Assembly: GCA_016432725.1 (NCBI GenBank)
Contig: JACJDG010000003.1
Span: 2,666,001 to 2,730,000 of the forward strand
DNA length: 64,000 nucleotides
Direction of reading: 5' to 3'
Origin: Streptomyces sp. DHE7-1
Lineage (GTDB): Bacteria; Actinomycetota; Actinomycetes; Streptomycetales; Streptomycetaceae
The notes under the pieces are model-generated. The model did no database searches, was not told the origin of the DNA, and saw nothing but the letters and a program-made list of their open reading frames with translations. Below are positions 32,049-41,083 of this stretch, one piece after another. Each line of letters opens with the position of its first letter. Within the stretch, counting starts at the first letter, position 1. Both the position numbers and the translations under genes were made by a program.

Positions 32049-32105
32049 CGTCCTGGTGGCGTTCGGGGGCTGGTTTCTCGGCGGTGCGTGGCGTGGCCGG
32101 GCCGG

Positions 32106-32723
32106 TCAGGCACCGGTGCCGCCGCCTCCCGGAACACCCGAGGCGTTCCTGATGATCTCGTCGATGAGACCGTACTCCTTGGCCTCTTCCGGGGTGAACC
32201 AGCGGTCGCGGTCGGCGTCACGAAGGATCGTCTCGACCGACTGGCCGGAGTGGAGCGCGGTCAGCTCCGTCATGGTCTTCTTGGTGCGCAGCAGGTACTG
32301 GGCCTGGATCTTGATGTCCGAGACCGTACCGCCCAGGCCCGCGGAGCCCTGGTGCATCATGATGTCCGTGTGCGGCAGGGCGAAGCGCTTGCCCGCGGTG
32401 CCGCCGGTGAGCAGGAACTGGCCCATCGAGGCCGCCATGCCCATGCCGATCGTGACCACGTCGTTCGGGATGAACTGCATGGTGTCGTAGATCGCCATGC
32501 CGGCCGTCACCGAGCCGCCCGGGCTGTTGATGTAGAGGTAGATGTCCTTGTCGGGGTCCGCGGCGAGGAGCAGCAGCTGTGCGGTGATCTTGTTGGCGAT
32601 GTCGTCGTCGACCTGCTGACCGAGGAAGATGATCCGCTCGTTGAGCAGCCGGTTGTAGACCTGGTCGCCGAGGCCACCACCGATGGAAGGCTCGCCGGCG
32701 GCGGAGGGCATCAGATTCGTCAC
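32106..32723 (-). CDS. clpP1: ATP-dependent Clp protease proteolytic subunit 1
   Basis: 205 aa from GTG 32723 ([12 protein letters not shown]), with GGTGG five bases upstream. Catalytic Ser is in [14 protein letters not shown] and His in [31 protein letters not shown] is conserved. The C terminus is Gly-rich (VPGGGGTGA). It heads the clpP1P2 operon, with a ClgR-type box about 150 bp upstream. Confidence 0.95.
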   Translation of the reverse strand: MTNLMPSAAGEPSIGGGLGDQVYNRLLNERIIFLGQQVDDDIANKITAQLLLLAADPDKDIYLYINSPGGSVTAGMAIYDTMQFIPNDVVTIGMGMAASMGQFLLTGGTAGKRFALPHTDIMMHQGSAGLGGTVSDIKIQAQYLLRTKKTMTELTALHSGQSVETILRDADRDRWFTPEEAKEYGLIDEIIRNASGVPGGGGTGA

Positions 32724-32870
32724 GTATCCACCTGCTCGTCTTACGACGGCGCCGGGCCGTCTCACGTCGTCCTGCCGGAGGCTTGGCTGGGGGTTTCAGG
32801 AGACTCCCCTGCCCCCGTATTCATGGACCCTAACGCTCAGGTCCCCTCGGGGAATCCCGGAGATGACAGT

Positions 32871-32884
32871 GTTCGCCGGGGGCG
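32871..32884. promoter_or_regulatory. candidate ClgR box upstream of clpP1P2
   Basis: GTTCGCCGGGGGCG fits the GTTCGC-N5-GCG motif described for ClgR, the activator of clp and lon genes in Streptomyces. It lies 148-161 bp upstream of the clpP1 start, between clpP1 and tig. The match is seen directly; the binding is inferred. Confidence 0.65.
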
Positions 32885-32931
32885 TAGCGGCCGCGCCGCG
32901 GGGCCGGGCGCGGATCCCGGGGGATAACGGC

Positions 32932-32966
32932 ACGGGCCCCGGGAAGCACACTCCCCGGGGGCCCGT
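32932..32966 (-). terminator. terminator downstream of tig
   Basis: ACGGGCCCCGGGA and TCCCCGGGGGCCCGT pair with small bulges around a GCACAC-like loop, starting 31 bp after the tig stop on the minus strand. Confidence 0.65.
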
Positions 32967-32997
32967 CCTACGCGCTCGTGAGGCGCCGTGTGGGCGC

Positions 32998-34367
32998 TCA
33001 GCCCTCGGCGTTCTCCTCGGAGGTCTCCGACGCCTCGGCGGCCTCGGTCTCCTCCTCCTCGTCGTCCAGGTCGACGACCTCGCCGTTGGTGTCCTTCACC
33101 GTGGCGGCGTCGACCACGACGGCCAGGGCCTTGCCGCGGGCGACCTCGCCGACGAGCAGCGGAACCTGGCCGCCCTCGACGACGGCCTGGGCGAACTGGT
33201 CGGGGACATGCCGGAGGAGGCCGCACGCCGCATGAGGTGCTCGGTGAGCTCCTCCTGGTTGACGTTGAGGTTCTCCTTCTTGACCAGCTCGTCGAGGACG
33301 AACTGGGTCTTGATGCCCTTGACCGCCGCCTCGCGGGTCTCGGCCTCGAACTCCTCGGCGGTCTTGCCCTGGATCTCCAGGTACTTGTCGAGGTCCAGGC
33401 CCATCTGGCCGAGCTGGTGGTGCTCCAGGTTGTGCTTGCGGGTGTTGATCTCGTCCTCGAGCAGCTTCTCGGGGACCGGGACCTCGACCAGCTCGAGGAG
33501 CTTCTCCAGCACGCGCTCCTGGGCCTGGGTGGCCTGGTCGTACTGCTTCATGTTGGCCAGGCGCTTGCGGCTGTCGGCGCGAAGCTCTTCCAGCGTGTCG
33601 AACTCGGAGGCGAGCTGCGCGAACTCGTCGTCCAGCTCGGGCAGTTCACGGGCGGCGACCTGGGTGACCTTGACGGTGACCTCGGCCTCCTTGCCCGCGG
33701 CCGAGCCGCCCTTCAGCTCGGAGGTGAAGGTGCCCTCCTCGCCGGCGGACAGGCCCTTGACGGCGTCGTCGATGCCGTCCAGCAGCTCGCCGGAGCCGAT
33801 GGTGTAGGAGACGCCGTCGGCGACGCCGTCCTCGAGGACCTCGCCGTCGACCTTGGCCTGCAGGTCGATGGTGACGACGTCGCCGTCCTCGGCGGCGCGC
33901 TCCACCGGGGAGGTGGAGGCGAAGCGCTCACGGAGCTGCTCGACGGACTTCTCGATGTCCTCGTCGGTGACCTCGACGGCGTCGACCTCGACCTCGATGC
34001 CGGAGTAGTCCGGGATCTCCAGGGCCGGGCGGACGTCGACCTCGGCGGTGAAGTTCAGCGTCTCGCCGTCCTTCAGGTCGGTGATGTCGACCTCGGGCTG
34101 GCCCAGCGGGCTCAGCTCGGCCTCGTTGACCGCCTCGGTGTAGAACTTCGGGAGCGCGTCGTTGACGGCCTCCTCCAGCACCGCACCGCGGCCGAACCGC
34201 TGGTCGATGACGCGGGCCGGGATCTTGCCCTTGCGGAAGCCCTTCACCGTGACCTGCTGGTTGATCTTCTTGTACGCCGCGTCGAGGCTGTCCTTGAGCT
34301 CCTCGAAGGGCACCTCGACAGTGAGCCGAACCCGGGTCGGGTTCAGGGTCTCCACGGCGCTCTTCAC
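32998..34367 (-). CDS. tig: trigger factor, ribosome-associated chaperone (one-base frameshift in assembly)
   Basis: About 456 aa after repair. It folds nascent chains at the ribosome exit. The ribosome-binding signature is [17 protein letters not shown], followed by the PPIase (FKBP-like) domain with [15 protein letters not shown] and the helical arms. The tail is acidic ([19 protein letters not shown]). The G run at 33202-33205 lacks one base; repair joins [10 protein letters not shown] to [19 protein letters not shown] and moves the stop to 32998. The GTG start 34367 has AGGAGA upstream. Confidence 0.94.
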
Positions 34368-34546
34368 GGTTCGGTCTCCTTGTGGCTGACTTCTTGGTTT
34401 CTGCCGGAGCCAGACTGGTCCGGCGGATTTCGCCGCCCGGAGGAGTTCGTAGGCCGAGTGGGCCGGGACACACGGGCGCGCAGCTTGCATAGTAACCGCA
34501 GCCGGTCAGCGCCCCAAAAGGCGATCATCAGGATGCCGTGAGCCGG

Positions 34547-34623
34547 TGGTCGGGGTGGCGGGATTTGAACCCACGGCCTTCCGCTCCCAAAGCGGACGCG
34601 CTACCAAGCTGCGCCACACCCCG
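34547..34623 (-). tRNA. tRNA-Pro (anticodon TGG), CCA encoded
   Basis: The minus strand folds into a full cloverleaf. The acceptor stem is CGGGGTG with CACCCCG, the discriminator A, and CCA is genomically encoded. The anticodon stem TCCGC/GCGGA closes the loop TTTGGGA, giving anticodon TGG. The T-arm contains GGTTCAAATCC. Confidence 0.96.
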
Positions 34624-34785
34624 TCTGGTGCGACACGTAGGGTACATGTCCCGGCCGATTCCGTCGGCCGGTTTCACGGCCGCCGCGCGTACGGCATCGC
34701 CGCAGTCCAACACGTTGGCCTCCGCGGCGGGCGACCCGCTACGATGCTCTCCAGTGCCACGGTCGCAGACCGGCGGCGCCTTGTC

Positions 34786-34859
34786 GCGGGCGTAGCTCAA
34801 TGGTAGAGCCCTAGTCTTCCAAACTAGCTACGCGGGTTCGATTCCCGTCGCCCGCTCCA
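34786..34859 (+). tRNA. tRNA-Gly (anticodon TCC), CCA encoded
   Basis: Cloverleaf with acceptor stem GCGGGCG/CGCCCGC, discriminator T and an encoded CCA. The anticodon stem CTAGT/ACTAG closes the loop CTTCCAA, giving TCC. The T-arm has GGTTCGATTCC. A terminator follows 8 bp later. Confidence 0.96.
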
Positions 34860-34867
34860 CACGGCTC

Positions 34868-34915
34868 AGGGCCGGGTGCGAGGGTCACCCCTCCCGCCCG
34901 GCCCTGATCGTTTTT
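34868..34915 (+). terminator. rho-independent terminator of tRNA-Gly
   Basis: AGGGCCGGG...GAGGG pairs with CCCTC...CCCGGCCCT around a short loop (34868-34905) and is followed by GATCG and five T residues (34911-34915). A T tract is unusual in this genome and makes this the most canonical terminator in the window. Confidence 0.88.
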
Positions 34916-35035
34916 CCGCGCAGGCCCCGCCGCCCGCCGTGCGGTGGCCGCCGCACCTCGGGCGGCCTCGCCCGCACGCCTGCTCACCCGCGCGGCGCGG
35001 CCGACGCCGCGCTCCGGCGGGGGTGCGGGCGAGGA

Positions 35036-35230
35036 TCAGAAGCTGATCTGGTTGATCGTCTCCGCTATCGAGTTCATGAAGCGGTTGATCGACGGCGCCA
35101 TGCCGGTCGAGGCGAGGAAGAAGCCGAAGAGGACGGCGACGATGGCCGGGCCGGCCTTGATGCTCCCCCCTCGGATCAGCACCACAAGGATGATCGCCAA
35201 CAGCAGCACCACGGACAGTGAAATGGCCAC
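35036..35230 (-). CDS. small conserved membrane protein
   Basis: 64 aa with two hydrophobic segments (SLSVVLLLAIILVVLIRGG and AGPAIVAVLFGFFLASTG) and an amphipathic tail (NRFMNSIAETINQISF). The GTG at 35230 has GAAGG about 11 bases upstream. It is probably inserted in the membrane as a hairpin. I know of no assigned function. Confidence 0.65.
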   Translation of the reverse strand: MAISLSVVLLLAIILVVLIRGGSIKAGPAIVAVLFGFFLASTGMAPSINRFMNSIAETINQISF

Positions 35231-35670
35231 AACTGATCACACCTTCGGTCGGTCCGCTCTCCCGGCCCTGGGACGCGGCCCCGCGCACCCCAGCCAGAAC
35301 CATCGTGCCACCAACCCGGCCCTTGTATGCGGGTCGTGACGCAACGTCGGGTGCCGGTCCGGCGCCGACAGGACCCCGCACAGCAATTCGACGCGCACAC
35401 CGGCACCTGCGGCACAGGGAATTGCGCAGCTTGGTTTCCATGTCCACACATCAGATGCGCAGGTAATTCGAATTGATGACACAGAGACGACGTATGACCC
35501 AATTAGTCAGGATGAATCGGTACATCGGGGCGAACATGGGGTGTCGCTGTGCCCACCATCACGTGGACAGGGCAGGCAAGTTATGTAAATCAACGGGTAC
35601 CCGAACGTGATAACCAGGAATAACAGGCGGGGTTTTACGGAATCCCACAGTCGACGCTAGGGTGCCTGAG
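35231..35670. other. relatively AT-rich intergenic region
   Basis: This 440-bp gap separates two divergent genes and is less GC-rich than its surroundings between about 35460 and 35650. It holds a 38-codon ORF (35494-35610) with two TTA codons and CRCAHHH and KLCK segments, but with no good ribosome binding site. Promoters for the acyltransferase are expected here; none is clear. Confidence 0.4.
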
Positions 35671-36858
35671 ATGTTTGAAGCCGCCTCGTCCCCCGGCCAG
35701 AACCGCAGACCACTCCCCCCGGCACAGTCGCCGGCCGACGGAGTGCCCGGTCCGCGTACCCCGATGAGCGAGCAGAAGGGGCGGACGCCGGCGGACAGAC
35801 CGGGCAAACAGCGCGACTCGTTCTTCGACAACGCCAAGTACCTGGCCATCGTGCTGGTCGCGATGGGCCACGCCTGGGAGCCGCTGAAGGGCGACAGCCG
35901 CATCCTGGAAGGCCTGTACACGGTCGTGTACACCTTCCACATGCCGGCCTTCATCATCATCTCCGGCTTCTTCTCGCGCAGTTTCGACATGCGTCCGGAC
36001 CGGCTGAAGCGGCTGATCACCGGTGTGGCCGTGCCGTACGTCCTCTTCGAGACGGCGTACCCGCTCTTCAAGAACCTCGTCGACCACTCCGACGAGGAGA
36101 TCAGCCTTCTCGATCCCTGGTACCTGACCTGGTTCCTGGTCGCCCTGTTCGTCTGGCGGCTCACCACGCCCGTGTGGAAGCTGGTGCGCTGGCCGCTTCC
36201 GGTGGCCATCGGCATCGCCATGCTGGCCAGCGTCGCCCCGAGCATCGGTGACGACCTCGACCTCCAGCGCGTGCTGCAGTTCCTGCCCTACTTCGTGCTC
36301 GGCCTGTGCATGAAGCCCGAGCACTTCCACATGGTGCGCCGGCGCTGGGTGCGGATCGCCTCGGTGCCGGTGTTCACGGCCGCGCTCGCGTTCGGCTGGT
36401 GGGCGGTGCCGCGGATGAACACGGCGTGGTTCTACCACCGTGACTCCGCGCAGGAGCTGGGCGCGCCGTGGTGGATCGGCCCGGTGATGGTGCTCGCGAT
36501 GATGGGCTGCTCGCTGCTGCTGACGGCCTGCTTCTTCGCCTGGGTGCCGCGCCGCAGGATGTGGTTCACGGCCCTGGGCGCGGGCACCCTGTACGGCTAC
36601 CTCCTGCACGGCTTCCTGGTGAAGTTCGCCGACTACCGCGGCTGGTTCGACCACTCCGCGCTGCACCACCCGCTCGGCGAGATCCTGGTCACCCTGGTCG
36701 CGGCCGCCGTCGTCACGGTGCTCTGCACCGCTCCGGTGCGCCGGCTGTTCCGGTTCGCGATGGAGCCCAAGATGTCCTGGGCGTTCAAGCAGGACGCGGC
36801 CGAACTGGCCCGCGAACGCCAGCAGAAGGAGCGCGAGCGCGAGAAGGTCAGCGCCTAG
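35671..36858 (+). CDS. acyltransferase 3 family membrane protein
   Basis: 395 aa from ATG 35671 (AGGG eight bases upstream; a GTG at 35662 is possible). After a polar N terminus of ~50 residues come about ten transmembrane helices. The conserved His lies early in VAMGHAWEPLKG, and FHMPAFIIISGFFSRSF matches the acyltransferase-3/NodX family, which O-acylates sugars or wall polymers. The C-terminal tail is charged (ERQQKEREREKV). Its TAG stop is part of the terminal repeat of a palindromic element. Confidence 0.85.
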   Translation: MFEAASSPGQNRRPLPPAQSPADGVPGPRTPMSEQKGRTPADRPGKQRDSFFDNAKYLAIVLVAMGHAWEPLKGDSRILEGLYTVVYTFHMPAFIIISGFFSRSFDMRPDRLKRLITGVAVPYVLFETAYPLFKNLVDHSDEEISLLDPWYLTWFLVALFVWRLTTPVWKLVRWPLPVAIGIAMLASVAPSIGDDLDLQRVLQFLPYFVLGLCMKPEHFHMVRRRWVRIASVPVFTAALAFGWWAVPRMNTAWFYHRDSAQELGAPWWIGPVMVLAMMGCSLLLTACFFAWVPRRRMWFTALGAGTLYGYLLHGFLVKFADYRGWFDHSALHHPLGEILVTLVAAAVVTVLCTAPVRRLFRFAMEPKMSWAFKQDAAELARERQQKEREREKVSA

Positions 36859-37035
36859 GTCGTGTCCGCGAAGTCGCGTCGTTCGCCCGCAGGGCGGGCG
36901 TCGCGGCGTCCGGTGCGTGCTCTCGGCGTGCCGGCCGGACGCCCTCGTACCGGGTGTACTCGGGCTTCCGTCCGGTGCGGCGAGAGTGCGTGCCGGACGC
37001 CGCGACGCAGGCGTGACTTTGCGGACACGACCTAG
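36855..37035. repeat. palindromic element A (about 181 bp)
   Basis: Terminal inverted repeats of 24 bp with two mismatches (CTAGGTCGTGTCCGC at the left end; GCGGACACGACCTAG at the right). Inner arms also pair (GGTGCGTGCTCTCGGCG against CGGCGAGAGTGCGTGCC). The centre contains CCCTCGTACCGGGTGTACT. The core is clearly related to element B at 43277-43461, although the outer ends differ. It carries no gene and supplies the stop codon of the acyltransferase. Confidence 0.8.
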
Positions 37036-37050
37036 GGGGCGTCTCCCCGC

Positions 37051-37518
37051 TCAGCACCCGGCCCCGCCCTGGCCGAGACCGAGAAGTGCCCGCATCCGCG
37101 CGTACTTCTCGGTCAGTCGTTTCCGGGTCGGTTCGTCCAGGACCGCCAGCCGGGCCGGGTCGGCGTTGTGCGCGAGGTCGGCCTCCTTCACCAGCAGGGC
37201 GCCCGGGGTGGCGAGGATGCGCCGCGCGTACTCTCCGGGCTCCTCGCCGGCCCGTTTGGTGACGGCGCGCACGACGGCCTTGGTGCGTTCCGTCAGGGCC
37301 GCCCCCTCGAGCCACTCCTCGCTCAGCGCGCCGTCCTCCACGGCGTCGTGCAGCCAGGCCGCCGCGATCTGCTCGGCGTCCCCGCCCCGGGCCCGTACCC
37401 CTTCGGCGACGGCCGCGAGGTGTTCGGCGTACGGCCGCCCCGCCTTGTCGGTCTGTCCTTCGTGCGCGGCCCGCGCGAGGCTCTCGACCTCGCCGGGGCC
37501 GAGTGGCGTCCCGTTCAT
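37051..37518 (-). CDS. small HD-domain hydrolase (RelA/SpoT hydrolase-like)
   Basis: 155 aa. The HD-fold metal site is visible: HEGQTDKAGRPYAEHL, then AAWLHDAVEDGALS with the HD pair, and VKEADLAHNADPARL with a late Asp. This is the layout of single-domain (p)ppGpp hydrolase-like proteins. A role in nucleotide signalling is possible but not shown. It lies 40 bp from the phosphatase gene, on the same strand. Confidence 0.8.
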   Translation of the reverse strand: MNGTPLGPGEVESLARAAHEGQTDKAGRPYAEHLAAVAEGVRARGGDAEQIAAAWLHDAVEDGALSEEWLEGAALTERTKAVVRAVTKRAGEEPGEYARRILATPGALLVKEADLAHNADPARLAVLDEPTRKRLTEKYARMRALLGLGQGGAGC

Positions 37519-37558
37519 CGCCCCAGTGTCCCCGGTGCGCGGGGCGTCCGGTAGCGGG

Positions 37559-38731
37559 TCAGCGGGGAGCCTGCGTGGCGTCGCGGCAGATCAGCAGCAG
37601 GGCCCGGTCGTCGTTGACGTCCTTGGCGACCGCCTCGATGAGGTGCCAGGCGGCGCCGTGGAAGCCGCCGGCCACATAGCGGTCGGCCTCGCCGGTGAGG
37701 CGGTCGATGCCCTCGACGATGTCCCGGTCGGAGGTCTCCACCAGGCCGTCCGTGAAAAGCATGAGCACGTCGCCGGGCCGCAGCGAGCCCTTCATGGAGT
37801 CGAACTGCGCGCCGTCGTACACCCCGAGCAGCGGGCCCTCGGCGGCCTTCTCCTCCCAGCGGCCGCTGCCCGCGCTGAGCTGGAGGCCCGGCGGGTGCCC
37901 CGCGGAGTACAGCTCGTAGTCACCGGAGTCCAGGTCCAGGACCAGGTGGATGGAGGTGGCGAAGCCCTCGTCCCAGTCCTGGCGGAGCAGGTAGCCGTTG
38001 GCGGCCGGGAGGAAGGCGTGCGGCGGCAGGGAGCCGAGCAGGCCGCCGAAGGCGCCGGACAGCAGCAGGGCGCGCGACGCGGCGTCCATGCCCTTGCCGG
38101 AGACGTCCGTGAGGACGACCTCCAGGGTGCGGCCCCCGTTGGTGCGGGCCGCGACCACGAAGTCGCCCGAGAAGGACTGGCCGCCCGCCGGGCGCAGCGC
38201 CATCTCGTGGTGCCAGCCCTGCGGCAGCTTCGGCAGCGTGCTCTGCACCCGGATCCGCTCGCGCAGGTCGAACAGCATGGTGCCGCCGCGCCGCCAGGGC
38301 ACGCCGACCCGGCTGCGGAACTGCGCGGTGAGCAGTCCGAAGAAGCCGCACGCGGCGACCACCAGGACCACGCCCGGGGTGACCCGCGAGGGTCCCTCGG
38401 TGTACGGGCCGAGCCGCACCGACTCCACGATCAGCGCGGTGGCGGCGGTGGCGTACAGACCGAGCAGGCTGGCCGGGCGCAGCACCAGGCCGCCCGCGAC
38501 GATCGGCAGCACCAGCGCGCCCGGCGAGAACCACACCGAGTTGCCGAGTGTCAGTGCCGTCAGGACGGGGATGGTGAGCAGCAGGCCGACGAGCGCGATC
38601 CAGTCCGAGCCGTCGCCGCGGAAGTAGTCCACGGCGCTTCTGCGCAGGCCGACGCGGACCCGGTGCCACTGCATCTTCCACCGGGCCGTGAACGTCTCGG
38701 CCTTCGAGCGCCGCGCTCGTCCTGCTGCCAT
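37559..38731 (-). CDS. membrane-bound PP2C-type (SpoIIE family) serine phosphatase
   Basis: 390 aa. The N-terminal third has about four transmembrane helices (WIALVGLLLTIPVLTALTLG, GVVLVVAACGFFGLLTAQF). The C-terminal ~230 residues are a SpoIIE/RsbU-type PP2C domain with QSFSGDFVVAA, VVLTDVSGKGMDAASRA, YSAGHPPGL and LMLFTDGLVETSDRD. Such enzymes usually dephosphorylate anti-anti-sigma factors. It is divergent from the Eis-like gene and upstream of the HD gene. Confidence 0.9.
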   Translation of the reverse strand: MAAGRARRSKAETFTARWKMQWHRVRVGLRRSAVDYFRGDGSDWIALVGLLLTIPVLTALTLGNSVWFSPGALVLPIVAGGLVLRPASLLGLYATAATALIVESVRLGPYTEGPSRVTPGVVLVVAACGFFGLLTAQFRSRVGVPWRRGGTMLFDLRERIRVQSTLPKLPQGWHHEMALRPAGGQSFSGDFVVAARTNGGRTLEVVLTDVSGKGMDAASRALLLSGAFGGLLGSLPPHAFLPAANGYLLRQDWDEGFATSIHLVLDLDSGDYELYSAGHPPGLQLSAGSGRWEEKAAEGPLLGVYDGAQFDSMKGSLRPGDVLMLFTDGLVETSDRDIVEGIDRLTGEADRYVAGGFHGAAWHLIEAVAKDVNDDRALLLICRDATQAPR

Positions 38732-38906
38732 CAGTTCGGGACCCTATCCATCGGACCAGCCCCTTGGCACGGGAGGTCCCACTTGTCCCCCGTGCGAGGC
38801 TCCGCTTCGCGGTTCGACTTCACAGTGAACGGCACGAACGGCGTTCGCGCCGCCGCCTGGGAGAAATTCGCTGGCTCGTCCCGGGACGCGCTGGTAGGCA
38901 TGGCCC

Positions 38907-40148
38907 ATGGCGACCGAGCGTGTGACCGAGCTGACAGTGCTGCGCCCCGAGGAGTGGGGCGGATGGTTCGACCACCTGATCCGCGCCTTCGGTGCCGGCG
39001 AGACCTCCGCGGAGGAGCGCGAACTGGACCGGTCGGTCACCGAGTTCGACCGATCGCTGGCCGCCCGGGACGGGGACACGCTCGTGGGGACGGCCGGGGC
39101 GTTCAGCTTCCGGATGACCGTCCCCGGCGGCTCGCAGGTGCCCACCGCGGGCGTCACCATGGTGAGCGTCTCCGCCACGCACCGGCGGCGCGGGGTGCTG
39201 ACCTCGATGATGCGCCGCCAGCTCGACGACGTGCGCGCGCTCGGTGAGCCGCTCGCCGCGCTGACCGCCTCCGAGCCGGCGATCTACGGCCGGTTCGGGT
39301 ACGGAGCGGCGACCTTCCAGCTGCACGCGGAGATCGACACGGCCCGGGTGGCCCTGGCCCCGGTCACGGGCAGCGGGGAGGTGCGGCTGCGGTACGCGCC
39401 GCCCGCCGAGGTGCTGGCCGAGTGCGAGGCGGTGTACGCGGCACTGGTGCCCCGCAGGCCCGGGATGCTCGCCCGGCAGCCGAACTGGGAGCAGGCCGGT
39501 CTGGTCGACCCGGCGAGCGGCCGGGACGGCGCGTCGGCGCTGCAGTGCGTGGTGGCCGAACGGGACGGCGCGGTCACCGGGTTCGCCCGGTTCCGCACCA
39601 AGCTCGGCTGGGGTCCGAGCGGGCACGACGGCACCGTGTCGCTGGAGGACCTGGCCGCGCTGGACCCGGCGACCGACGCCGCGCTGTGGCGCTTCCTGTT
39701 CGACATCGACCTGATGACGACCCTGAACGTGCGCGGGCGGCCGGTCGACGACGCCTGGCAGTACCTGGTCTCCGACATCCGGCGCTGCCGGCCGCGCTTC
39801 CGGGACGCCTGCCATCTCCGGCTCGTCGAGGTCGGTGCGGCCCTGTCGGCCCGTACCTACCAGGCGCCGGTGGACGTCGTGTTCGAGGTGGAGGACGCCT
39901 TCTGCCCCTGGAACGCGGGGCGCTGGCGGCTGACCGGCGACGCCAAGGGCGCGTCCTGCGAGCGCACCCGGGAGGCCGCCGACCTGGAGCTGTCCGTGCG
40001 GGAGCTGGGGTCGGCGTACCTGGGCGGGGTGTCGCTGCTGTCGCTGGCGGCGGCCGGCCGGGTGCGGGAGCTGCGGCCGGGGGCGCTGGCGGAGGCGGCG
40101 GTGGCGTTCGGCTCGCCGGTGGCGCCGTGGCTGCCGCACGGCTTCTGA
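38907..40148 (+). CDS. Eis-like GNAT N-acetyltransferase
   Basis: 413 aa. Two GNAT domains and an SCP2-like C-terminal domain are typical of Eis. The acetyl-CoA loop is VSVSATHRRRGVLTSMM. The catalytic Tyr region is SEPAIYGRFGYGAA. The last residues are APWLPHGF; in Eis the C-terminal carboxylate helps catalysis. Substrates of this family are amines such as lysines or aminoglycosides. Its stop codon lies inside a terminator shared with the facing glycosylase gene. Confidence 0.85.
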   Translation: MATERVTELTVLRPEEWGGWFDHLIRAFGAGETSAEERELDRSVTEFDRSLAARDGDTLVGTAGAFSFRMTVPGGSQVPTAGVTMVSVSATHRRRGVLTSMMRRQLDDVRALGEPLAALTASEPAIYGRFGYGAATFQLHAEIDTARVALAPVTGSGEVRLRYAPPAEVLAECEAVYAALVPRRPGMLARQPNWEQAGLVDPASGRDGASALQCVVAERDGAVTGFARFRTKLGWGPSGHDGTVSLEDLAALDPATDAALWRFLFDIDLMTTLNVRGRPVDDAWQYLVSDIRRCRPRFRDACHLRLVEVGAALSARTYQAPVDVVFEVEDAFCPWNAGRWRLTGDAKGASCERTREAADLELSVRELGSAYLGGVSLLSLAAAGRVRELRPGALAEAAVAFGSPVAPWLPHGF

Positions 40149-40185
40149 CCGGGAGGGGCTGACCCTCGCTCGTGCCCCCGGTCAG
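40145..40185. terminator. bidirectional terminator containing both stop codons
   Basis: CTGACCGGG (40145-40153) pairs with CCCGGTCAG (40177-40185). The TGA of the Eis-like gene is in the left arm and the stop of the glycosylase (TCA on +) in the right arm. Confidence 0.65.
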
Positions 40186-40990
40186 GGTTTCTGGCAGGTG
40201 GGGCACCAGAAGAGGTTGCGGGCGGCGAGCCCGGCGGTGCGGATGCCGGTGCCGCAGATGTGACAGGGCCGGGTGGCGCGGCGGTAGACGTACACCTCGC
40301 CGCCGTGGTCGTCCACGCGGGGCGGGCGCCCCATGGCCTCGGGGGTGTGTTCGGGGCGGACGGTGTCGATGCGGTTGTGGCGTACGCCCTCGCGCATGAG
40401 CGCGACCAGGTCCGCCCAGATCGCCTCCCACTCGGCCGGGGTGAGGTCCCGGCCCGGACGGTAGGGGTCGATGCCGTGCCGGAAGAGGACCTCGGCCCGG
40501 TACACGTTGCCGACACCGGCGATGACCTTCTGGTCCATCAGCAGCGCGGCGACGGTCGTGCGGCTGCGGGAGATCCTCCGGTAGGCGGCGTCGGGGTCGG
40601 CGTCCGCGCGGAGCGGGTCGGGGCCGAGGCGGTCGTGCACGGCCCGCTTCTCGGCGTCGGTGACGAGCGCGCAGGTGGTGGGGCCGCGCAGGTCGACGTA
40701 GTCGGTGCCGGTGGCGAGCCGGAGCCGGACGGTGTCGGTGGGCGGGGGCGCGGGGGCCGGGCCGAAGGCGACCTTGCCGAAGAGGCCGAGGTGGATGTGG
40801 ACCCAGTCGGCGTCCCGGAACCGGAGGAAGAGGTGCTTGCCGTGGGCCTCGGTGCCGGTCAGGGGGGCACCGTCCAGCAGGTCCGCCGCGTCGGAGAACT
40901 TGCCCTGGGGGCTGGTCACCCGGGGGCGGTGCCCCGGAAGCGCTCCGCGTAGTCCTGGGCCAGCCGGTGGATGGTGTGCCCTTCTGGCAC
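40182..40990 (-). CDS. nei: Fpg/Nei family DNA glycosylase, Nei2-like (one-base frameshift in assembly)
   Basis: About 269 aa after repair. It excises oxidised bases and cleaves the abasic site. The mature N terminus is PEGHTIHRLAQDY, with the Schiff-base Pro and the Glu next to it. The helix-two-turn-helix region has MDQKVIAGVGNVYRAEVLFR, and the zinc finger is CHICGTGIRTAG...FWCPTCQK. The G run at 40922-40926 lacks one base; repair joins RFRGTAP to RVTSPQGKFSDAAD. The start is GTG 40990. Confidence 0.9.
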
Positions 40991-41083
40991 GGCTGAGGTG
41001 TCCTTTCCTGCCGCTTGCCGCCGGCCCGTCCCGGCCGGTGGAGAGGCTGCGGGGGCCCGGCACCGGACCGGGCCCCGACGGCG

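Noticed and set aside
31200..32870. HAIR (HspR) elements near clpX and clpP
   Set aside because: I looked for CTTGAGT-N7-ACTCAAG and found no match.
36855..37035. Insertion sequence at the palindromic element
   Set aside because: Only ~180 bp, no transposase frame; kept as a non-coding repeat instead.
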